64,000 nt of DNA from Kitasatospora setae KM-6054. GTDB lineage: Bacteria > Actinomycetota > Actinomycetes > Streptomycetales > Streptomycetaceae. The notes beneath the pieces were generated by a model, which searched no databases, had not been told where the DNA came from, and saw only the letters and a list, made by a program, of their open reading frames with translations. The position numbers were made by a program, and so were the translations under genes. The stretch is taken from positions 5,979,001 to 6,043,000 of the forward strand of contig NC_016109.1 in NCBI RefSeq assembly GCF_000269985.1, read 5' to 3'. Positions 56,098 through 64,000 of the stretch are shown here, piece by piece. The first letter of the stretch is position 1; each line of letters opens with the position of its first letter.

Positions 56098-56256
56098 TCC
56101 GGGGATCGCCCGTTGGGGTGGCGGGCGGGCCGGACGGGGGCACGCGGGGTGACCGGCTGACTACGCTGGGCCGGTTGTCGCGGCGCACCGCGGCAGCACG
56201 CCCCGCCGGGCGCCCGCCCGGCGCTGCGGGAACCCGCCGACACCCCTGGAGAACCG

Positions 56257-57111
56257 GTGCCCATCCTGGACACGTTCGCGCCTCGGCTGCTCCGCCGCCG
56301 GGCGGTCGCGCTCGTCGCCCTGGCCGCCCTGCCCGCCCCGCTGGTCGCGCTGGGCGCGGCCGCTCCGGCCGCCGCGCAGCGGCGGATCATCGGCGGGACG
56401 GGCACCACCACCGGCGAACACCCGTGGATGGTGGCGCTGGCCAGCCGGCAGCAGTTCGGCTCGGCCCGCTCCGGGCAGTTCTGCGGCGGGGCGCTGATCA
56501 GCCCGACCAAGGTGATCACGGCGGCGCACTGCTTCTACGACGAGTCCACCGCCCGTCCCACCGACCGGCCCGGACTGCGGGTGGTCCTCGGACGGGACGA
56601 CCTGCGGGGCACCGCGGGGCGGGAGGTGGCGGTGCGCGCGGTGTGGATCGACCCCGGCTACAGCTTCACCGCGAACACCCGGGACGTGGCGGTGCTCACC
56701 CTCACCGAGCCGCAGGACGGCCGACCGGTGCTGGAGCTGGTGAACCCGGGCGAGACCGAGCCCTACGCGGCGGGCACCCCGGCGACGGTCTTCGGCTGGG
56801 GCGACACCCGGGGCAACGGCAGCTACTCGAACACGCTGCGCCAGGTCACCGTGCCGATCGTCTCGGACGAGGTCTGCGGGCACGCCTACCCGGGCGGCGC
56901 GGACAGCGCGTACGACGCCCGCAGCATGGTGTGCGCGGGCGAGCAGCAGGGCGGCCGGGACGCCTGTCAGGGCGACAGCGGCGGGCCGCTGCTGGTGGCC
57001 GGGCGGCTGGCCGGGCTGGTCTCCTGGGGGGCCGGCTGCGCGGAGGCGGACCACCCCGGGGTGTACACCCGGATCGCGGCGGTCTCGGAGGCCGTGCACA
57101 ACGTGCTGTGA
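56257..57111 (+). CDS. Secreted trypsin-like serine protease
   Basis: A 284-residue S1 protease with signal peptide ([16 protein letters not shown]) and an RR-IIGG activation site near residue 43. Catalytic His91 in TAAHC, Asp143 in RDVAVL and Ser241 in GDSGGPL. Asp235 sits six residues before the catalytic Ser, as trypsin Asp189, so cleavage after Lys or Arg is expected. Six Cys allow three disulfides. GTG 56257 follows GGAGAA. A single transcript between the terminator of hrdB and the hairpin at 57196. Resembles Streptomyces griseus trypsin. Confidence 0.94.
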   Translation: MPILDTFAPRLLRRRAVALVALAALPAPLVALGAAAPAAAQRRIIGGTGTTTGEHPWMVALASRQQFGSARSGQFCGGALISPTKVITAAHCFYDESTARPTDRPGLRVVLGRDDLRGTAGREVAVRAVWIDPGYSFTANTRDVAVLTLTEPQDGRPVLELVNPGETEPYAAGTPATVFGWGDTRGNGSYSNTLRQVTVPIVSDEVCGHAYPGGADSAYDARSMVCAGEQQGGRDACQGDSGGPLLVAGRLAGLVSWGAGCAEADHPGVYTRIAAVSEAVHNVL

Positions 57112-57195
57112 GCCCCCGGACGGCGGGACGGCGGGACGGCGGGGGACCCGGGGGACTGCCGCACGGCGGGGGCGGCGGGACGGCGGGGAAACGCC

Positions 57196-57240
57196 ACGGC
57201 CGGGTGGCCCGCCCCTGGAAGGGGTGGGCCACCCGGCCGT
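57196..57240. terminator. Bidirectional terminator
   Basis: A 20-bp stem with one G-U pair around TGGAA between the convergent trypsin and zinc-ribbon genes. Confidence 0.8.
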
Positions 57241-57270
57241 TTCAAGCAGCTCGGGAGAGCAGCGGGAGCG

Positions 57271-57501
57271 TCAGCGCTCCCCCTCCTCGGCGACTGCCGG
57301 GGTGCCGGAGAGGCGGTCGCTCTCGTCGTGTATCTCCACGGCGATCTTCTTGAGCTCAGGCTCGAACTTTCGCCCGTGGTGGGCGCAGAACAGCAGCTCT
57401 CCGCCACTGGAGAGGACGACGCGCAGGTAAGCCTGAGCGCCGCAACGGTCGCAGCGGTCTGCCGCGGTGAGCGGGCTCGCAGGGGTCAGAACAGTAGTCA
57501 C
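57271..57501 (-). CDS. Small zinc-ribbon-like protein (DUF7455-type)
   Basis: A 76-residue acidic protein. CDRCGAQAYLR and CAHHGRKFEPELKKI supply a Cys-X2-Cys and a Cys-X2-His-type metal site. It is conserved in actinobacteria, next to parE in streptomycetes, and a DNA- or RNA-related role is often guessed but unproven. The GTG at 57501 has GAAGAGG upstream. Confidence 0.85.
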   Translation of the reverse strand: MTTVLTPASPLTAADRCDRCGAQAYLRVVLSSGGELLFCAHHGRKFEPELKKIAVEIHDESDRLSGTPAVAEEGER

Positions 57502-57969
57502 GTCGCCTCTTCTCTAGCTCGACGAGCTGTGTACCAGGATCAACATCCAACCAGGTCGAATTCGTTCCCGCTCGTGGCTTTTCTCTTGGAGGATTCTGCC
57601 GTCGTCTTGATGAGGACGTGCCCCGGGTAACGGTGGTTCATGCCTACCGATTCCCGCGGCCGGCCAATCGCCTCGAACACCCGACCGGGCCGGGGGGCGA
57701 GGTCCGCGTAGCATAATCCTCCGCTGGGTTGGAGCATAAGCCCCGTCCCGGAACCCGTTGGACCGCATCGCAGCAGCTCCCGGCCCTCTCGGGCGCCCCG
57801 GACCCGCCAGGACCCGTGGTGTCGGCAGGAGATGGCAGGCTGGTAACCGCCCCCGGGGCGGGAATCGTGTTCGCGCAGCGCGTACAAAGCGAGCGGGCCC
57901 GAGCGGCCCGGATCTCAGTTGCTGAGAGCATGCGGGGGTGTCCGTCAACGTCATGGAGGAGTGCAGAGC
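57502..57969. other. Divergent intergenic region, 468 nt
   Basis: No supportable gene. It carries promoters for the zinc-ribbon and parE genes, and a direct repeat AGCATAA(T/G)CC at 57710-57719 and 57733-57742, 23 bp apart (about two turns). A GGAGGA site lies 9 nt before the chosen parE start. Confidence 0.5.
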
Positions 57970-60081
<2,112 letters not shown>

Positions 60082-60091
60082 GCGAGCCGGT

Positions 60092-60131
60092 GCCGAAGGG
60101 CTCTCCACCCCCGGGTGGAGAGCCCTTCGGC
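60092..60131 (+). terminator. Terminator after parE
   Basis: A 19-bp perfect stem (60092-60110 with 60113-60131), 10 nt after the stop. Confidence 0.8.
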
Positions 60132-60220
60132 GTGCGGGATCAACCCGCGCTCCGAGGACCGGGCGACCCGCGCTCCGTAGCGTTGGCGGTGTCGAGAACA
60201 CCCCGTCTGGAGGCACCGAG

Positions 60221-60709
60221 ATGACCGCCCTGTCCGATGTCCTGATCGCCGTCGCCGTGATCGTCCTGGTGGTGGGCCGGCAGCTGCGGGCCCGCCGGCT
60301 GGACGGCGAGCGCCGCCTGTGGCTGCTGCTGCCGCTGGTGCTGGTCGCCGCCGGACTGCGCGACACCGCCCTGCTCGACCCGGAGCACCGGGCCACCGCC
60401 GCCGTGCTGCTGGCCGGCTCGCTGCTCACCACCGCCGGCATGGGCTGCGCCTGGGCCTGGACGGTGCGGATCTGGCGGGAGGCCGACGGCGTGCTGTGGA
60501 GCAGGGGCGGCACCGCCACCGTGTTCGCCTGGGTCGGCGCCGTCGTGATCCGGATCGGCTGGTACGGGCTGGGCGCCGCGCTGCACGTCCACCAGTCCGG
60601 CAGCGTGCTGCTGCTCTCGCTCGGCGTGCTGCTGCTGACCCGCTCGGTGGTCCTCCGCTGGCGGGCCGGGCAGTTGGACGGCGGCAAGCGGCACACGCTG
60701 GCCGCCTGA
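60221..60709 (+). CDS. Small membrane protein, CcdC/DUF1453-like
   Basis: A 162-residue protein with four hydrophobic helices, among them IAVAVIVLVVGRQL, LWLLLPLVLVAAGL and VFAWVGAVVIRIGWYGLGAAL. No signal cleavage site. The pattern resembles CcdC (DUF1453) proteins. It starts at ATG 60221 after GGAGGCACCGAG and lies 69 nt before the sensor kinase, possibly in the same operon. Its function is unknown. Confidence 0.75.
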   Translation: MTALSDVLIAVAVIVLVVGRQLRARRLDGERRLWLLLPLVLVAAGLRDTALLDPEHRATAAVLLAGSLLTTAGMGCAWAWTVRIWREADGVLWSRGGTATVFAWVGAVVIRIGWYGLGAALHVHQSGSVLLLSLGVLLLTRSVVLRWRAGQLDGGKRHTLAA

Positions 60710-60778
60710 GACGCCGTCAGAACACCGCCGCCGGGCTCCGACTGGGCCCGGCGGCGCCGCTGTTGAGAGGATCGGCCG

Positions 60779-61939
60779 GTGAGCACACTGCAACGCTGGA
60801 CCCGCTGGCCCGCCGGGGACGTCCCGATCCGGGAGCGCGGTTCGCGGGCCCGGACCACGCTGTCCTTCTTCGGCCGGGCCGCGATGCTGGGCGCCGTGGT
60901 CTTCGGCACCTTCGCCGAACAGCGGTACACCGGCTGGCGGTTGCTGCCGCCGATCGGCTGGATCGCCGCCACCGCCGGCCTGTTCACCGGCTGGTACTTC
61001 GCCTGCCGGGCCCGCCGGCTGTGGCCCGCGCTGGGCTGCGCCGCCGGACTGCTGGCCACCGCCGGGCTCGCCCACGAGGGCGGCGCCGACACCCTGGCCT
61101 CGGTGATCTGGTGCGGGCTCGCGGTGCTCGCCGTGATCCGGCTGCCGCTGGCCGCCGGACTGGTCACCGCCGGCGCGGCGCTGGCGAGTTACGGCCTGGG
61201 CACCGGGGAGTCGCTGCTGGTGATGCTGGCCGTCGCGGGCGGCCTCGGCCTGCTCGGCTACCTGCTGCGCCTCGACGGCCAGGCCCGCTCCGCGCAGCGC
61301 GCCCTGCTCGCCCAGGAACGCGCCGCCCAGGCCGCGCGGGCCGAGAGCGCGGCGCTCGCCGAACGGGCCAGGATCGCCCGGGAGATCCACGACGTGCTGG
61401 CGCACAGCCTCTCCGCGCAGCTGGTGCACCTGGAGGCGGCCCGGCTGATGCTGGACGCCGGGGCCGAGCGGGCCGAGGTCCGCGAACGGGTGGTCGCCGC
61501 CCGGCGGATGGCCCAGGACGGCCTGGCCGAGACCCGGCAGGCGCTGTCCGCGCTGCGCGGCGAGTTCGCCCCCGTCGCCGAGTTCGTCGCCGAGCTGGCC
61601 GCCGAGGCCGGGGCCGGGCTGGCCGTCGACGGGGTGCCGCGCCCGGTGCCCGCCGAGGCCGGCCTGGCGCTGCGCCGGGTCGCCCAGGAGGCGCTGACCA
61701 ACGCCCGCAAGCACGCCCCCGGCGGCCGGGTGGACGTCCGACTCGCCTACCGGGAGGGCGAGGTGGAGCTGCGGGTGCGCAACTCGGCCGCCCCGCGCGG
61801 GGCGCACCCCGTGCTCGGCGGCAGCGGGAGCGGGTACGGTCTGCTCGGGATGCGCGAACGCGCGGAACTGCTCGGCGGCGAACTGCTGGCGGGCCCCGAC
61901 GAGGGAGGGTGGCGCGTGCTGCTGCGGGTGCCGGCGTGA
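60779..61939 (+). CDS. Two-component sensor histidine kinase, NarX/DesK type
   Basis: A 386-residue kinase. The N-terminal half has about five membrane helices; the dimerisation domain is RIAREIHDVLAHSLSAQLVH, with the phospho-acceptor His; the ATPase domain has RRVAQEALTNARKHAPGG and GSGSGYGLLGMRERAELLGG. HisKA_3/HATPase_c architecture. The GTG at 60779 follows GAGAGGATC. It overlaps the response regulator by 4 nt (GTGA). The signal is unknown. Confidence 0.92.
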   Translation: MSTLQRWTRWPAGDVPIRERGSRARTTLSFFGRAAMLGAVVFGTFAEQRYTGWRLLPPIGWIAATAGLFTGWYFACRARRLWPALGCAAGLLATAGLAHEGGADTLASVIWCGLAVLAVIRLPLAAGLVTAGAALASYGLGTGESLLVMLAVAGGLGLLGYLLRLDGQARSAQRALLAQERAAQAARAESAALAERARIAREIHDVLAHSLSAQLVHLEAARLMLDAGAERAEVRERVVAARRMAQDGLAETRQALSALRGEFAPVAEFVAELAAEAGAGLAVDGVPRPVPAEAGLALRRVAQEALTNARKHAPGGRVDVRLAYREGEVELRVRNSAAPRGAHPVLGGSGSGYGLLGMRERAELLGGELLAGPDEGGWRVLLRVPA

Positions 61940-62640
61940 CGGACGGACCGATCCGGGTGGTGGTCGCCGACGACCAGACCGTGGTGCGGGAGGGGATCGT
62001 GATGCTGCTCGGCCTGCTGCCGGGCATCACCGTGGTCGGCTCCGCGCCGGACGGCGAGGAGGCGCTGCGGCTGGTCGCCGAACACGCCCCCGACGTGGTG
62101 CTGATGGACCTGCGGATGCCGCGCTGCGACGGCGTGGAGGCCACCCGCCGGATCCGCGCCGGGCACCCCGGCACCGAGGTGGTGGTGCTCACCACGTACG
62201 CCGACGACGACTCGCTGTTCTCCGCGCTGCAGGCCGGGGCGCGCGGCTTCCTGACCAAGGACGCCGGCGCGGAGGAGATCGCCCGCGCGGTCGCGGACGT
62301 CCGCTCGGGCGCGGCCGGGCTCTCCCCGCAGGTCCAACTGCGGCTGCTGGAACGGCTGGCGGGCCCGGCGGCGGCTCCCGAGCCGGCGCCGGTCGCGACG
62401 GAGGCCGCCCCGGAGGCCGTCCGACGCCCTTCGCTGCCGGACGGGTTGACCCAGCGGGAGGCCGAGGTGCTGGCGCTGATCGCCGCCGGACTGTCCAACG
62501 CCGAGATCGCGGAGAGGTTGTTCGTCAGCCCCGCGACGGTGAAAACACATATCAACAACCTTTTCGCCAAGACGGCGGTACGGGATCGCGCGCAGGCCGT
62601 GGCGTACGCCTTCAGGCATGGAATTTCCGACGGTTCGTAA
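61936..62640 (+). CDS. LuxR/NarL-family response regulator
   Basis: A 234-residue regulator. The receiver carries the acidic pair in ADDQTVVREG, the phospho-acceptor Asp in VLMDLRMP and the Lys in LTKDAGAEE. A Pro/Ala-rich linker precedes the LuxR helix-turn-helix LTQREAEVLALIAAGLSNAE with VSPATVKTHINNLF. The GTG at 61936 overlaps the kinase stop (GTGA). The targets are unknown; the DUF485/symporter genes 110 nt downstream are possible. Confidence 0.93.
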   Translation: MTDGPIRVVVADDQTVVREGIVMLLGLLPGITVVGSAPDGEEALRLVAEHAPDVVLMDLRMPRCDGVEATRRIRAGHPGTEVVVLTTYADDDSLFSALQAGARGFLTKDAGAEEIARAVADVRSGAAGLSPQVQLRLLERLAGPAAAPEPAPVATEAAPEAVRRPSLPDGLTQREAEVLALIAAGLSNAEIAERLFVSPATVKTHINNLFAKTAVRDRAQAVAYAFRHGISDGS

Positions 62641-62753
62641 ACCCACTCCCGGGTCGCTGGTTCGGGTGAACGTATCTGCACCGGTTTCGCGGTGTGGTTT
62701 GTGACGCTCCATCATGGTTCGGTCGTAGTGACCGAAATGATGAGGTGTCGACT

Positions 62754-63170
62754 GTGGCGCAACAGGAGAGAGTCGACTGGTGGGCCGCGGCCGCCGCCCG
62801 GCCCCGGGCGGTGGCGCGGCAGCGGGCCGCGGAACCGGTGGCGCCGGAGGAACGCGTCGGGCGCGAGGTCTACCGCAGCGTCCAGGACAGCGAGGCCTTC
62901 CAGGACATCCGGCGCGGCTACCGCTCGTTCGTGTTCCCGGCCAGCGCCGGGTTCCTGGCCTGGTACCTGCTGTTCGTCGCGGCCCAGGCGTTCGCCCCGG
63001 AGCTGATGAGCCGACAGGTCGCCGGGCCGCTCAACCTGGCCTGGCTGCTCGGCCTCGGCCAGTTCGCCTCGACCTTCCTGCTGACCTGGCTCTACGCCCG
63101 CAACGCCCGCACCAAGCGCGATCGAGCCGCCCTCGAACTGCGCTGGGACACCCAGGACCAACTGCGATGA
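62754..63170 (+). CDS. DUF485 membrane protein
   Basis: A 138-residue protein with a charged N-terminus and two membrane helices (SFVFPASAGFLAWYLLFVAAQ and LNLAWLLGLGQFASTFLLTWLY, pieces of each). DUF485 proteins accompany acetate/monocarboxylate symporters of the ActP/MctC type. GTG 62754 has TGAGG 8 nt upstream; GTG 62745 is an alternative. The stop overlaps the start of the symporter gene (ATGA). Confidence 0.9.
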   Translation: MAQQERVDWWAAAAARPRAVARQRAAEPVAPEERVGREVYRSVQDSEAFQDIRRGYRSFVFPASAGFLAWYLLFVAAQAFAPELMSRQVAGPLNLAWLLGLGQFASTFLLTWLYARNARTKRDRAALELRWDTQDQLR

Positions 63171-64000
63171 CCCCACACCCCAGCCACGGCCTGGCGGTGG
63201 CCCTGTTCGCCGTCGTCGTCGCCGTCACCCTCACCATCACCGTCTGGGTCGGCCGCCGCGGCCACGCCGCCGAGGACTTCTACGCCGGCGGCCGCGACTT
63301 CTCGCCGCTGCAGAACGGCTTCGCGCTCTCCGGCGACTACCTGTCGGCCGCGTCCTTCCTCGGCGTCACCGGCCTGATCGCGCTCTACGGCTACGACGGC
63401 GTGCTCTACAGCATCGGCTTCCTGGTCGCCTGGCTGGTCGTGCTGATGCTGGTCTCCGAACTCGTCCGCAACGCCGGCCGCTACACCCTGGCCGACGTGC
63501 TGGCGCTGCGGATGCGCCAGCGGCCGGTGCGCGCCGCGGCCGGCCTGGCGTCCATGGTCGTCACCCTGATGTACCTGATCGCGCAGATGGTCGGCGCCGG
63601 CAGCCTGGTCGCGCTGCTGCTCGGCACCGACAGCGGGGCCGCCAAGGGCTGGACCATCGTCGCGGTCGGCGGCCTGATGATCGTCTACGTCACGGTCGGC
63701 GGGATGCGCGCCACCACCTGGATCCAGATCGTCAAGGCCTTCCTGCTGGTGGCCGGCTCGGTGCTGCTCACGGTGCTGGTGGTGGCCCGCTTCCACGGCG
63801 ACCTGGGCGCGCTGATGCACGCCGCCGCGCAGCACAGCGGCGTCGGCGACCGCTACCTGCAGCCCGGCCTGAAGTACGGGGCCAGCACCACCAGCCGGCT
63901 CGACTTCTTCAGCCTCGGCCTGGCGCTGGTGCTCGGCACCGCGGGCCTGCCGCACATCCTCAGCCGCTTCTACACCGTGCCCACCGCGCGGGCCGCGCGG
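63167..64000 (+). CDS. Sodium/solute symporter (ActP/MctC-like), 5' part only
   Basis: The first 278 codons of a sodium:solute symporter that runs off the right edge. EDFYAGGRDFSPLQNGFAL and SGDYLSAASFLG are the family signature for acetate and other monocarboxylates. Seven or more hydrophobic helices are visible, e.g. MVVTLMYLIAQMVGAGSL and IVAVGGLMIVYVTVGGMRATT. The ATG at 63167 overlaps the DUF485 stop. Substrate (acetate, pyruvate, propionate) is not resolvable. The remaining half is outside the window. Confidence 0.93.
   Translation, partial: MTPHPSHGLAVALFAVVVAVTLTITVWVGRRGHAAEDFYAGGRDFSPLQNGFALSGDYLSAASFLGVTGLIALYGYDGVLYSIGFLVAWLVVLMLVSELVRNAGRYTLADVLALRMRQRPVRAAAGLASMVVTLMYLIAQMVGAGSLVALLLGTDSGAAKGWTIVAVGGLMIVYVTVGGMRATTWIQIVKAFLLVAGSVLLTVLVVARFHGDLGALMHAAAQHSGVGDRYLQPGLKYGASTTSRLDFFSLGLALVLGTAGLPHILSRFYTVPTARAAR

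Overview
The window is very GC-rich actinomycete chromosome with frequent GTG and TTG starts, 4-nt overlapping gene pairs, many leaderless-looking starts and long GC hairpin terminators in almost every convergent gap. The order miaB, miaA, dapF, rshA, hflX, dinG, lexA, nrdR, nrdJ, then hrdB-type sigma factor and parE, is what I know from Streptomyces and Kitasatospora, so this is core chromosome of a Streptomycetaceae member. I see no rRNA, tRNA, CRISPR array, insertion sequence or prophage.

Layout. 1-4.2 kb: start of an amino-acid ABC ATPase gene, an OmpR-type two-component system and a TAXI-type solute-binding protein with no permease nearby. 4.2-13.4 kb: tRNA A37 modification genes (miaB, miaA) around a LigB-like protein and a small antitoxin-like protein, then dapF, a RelA/SpoT homologue (rshA) and hflX. 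13.5-16 kb: two tandem secreted S1 protease lipoproteins. 16.2-21.7 kb: a four-gene operon for an NRPS-independent hydroxamate siderophore behind an iron-box-like site. 21.7-28.6 kb: dinG, lexA, nrdR, nrdJ, with LexA and NrdR boxes in the lexA/nrdR gap. 28.8-30.4 kb: a short-chain reductase and a two-gene HTH/Clp-N module with paired palindromic operators on a leaderless promoter. 30.5-37.5 kb: a sugar ABC importer and a large secreted protein with duplicated end modules. 37.8-46 kb: RNase HII, two conserved unknowns, a RecQ helicase fused to a phosphoribosyltransferase, a DUF4192 protein and a proline-iminopeptidase-like hydrolase. 46.5-53 kb: a glycogen-debranching-like protein, an NrtR-like Nudix regulator and an ABC pair whose ATPase lacks the usual catalytic glutamate. 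53.1-64 kb: FadR-type regulator, principal sigma factor, secreted trypsin, small zinc-ribbon protein, ParE, a NarL-type two-component system, and a DUF485 gene with the start of a sodium/solute symporter.

How they work together. The siderophore operon encodes N-hydroxylation, N-acylation and two condensation steps, but no diamine-forming decarboxylase, exporter or receptor, so these must be elsewhere. The lexA/nrdR gap joins DNA-damage and dNTP control. The importer plus secreted protein look like a polysaccharide-use locus. The leading candidates for something less described are the HTH/Clp-N module, the degenerate ABC ATPase, the partly degenerate RshA synthetase domain, the permease-less TAXI protein beside a sensor kinase, and the duplicated-module secreted protein.
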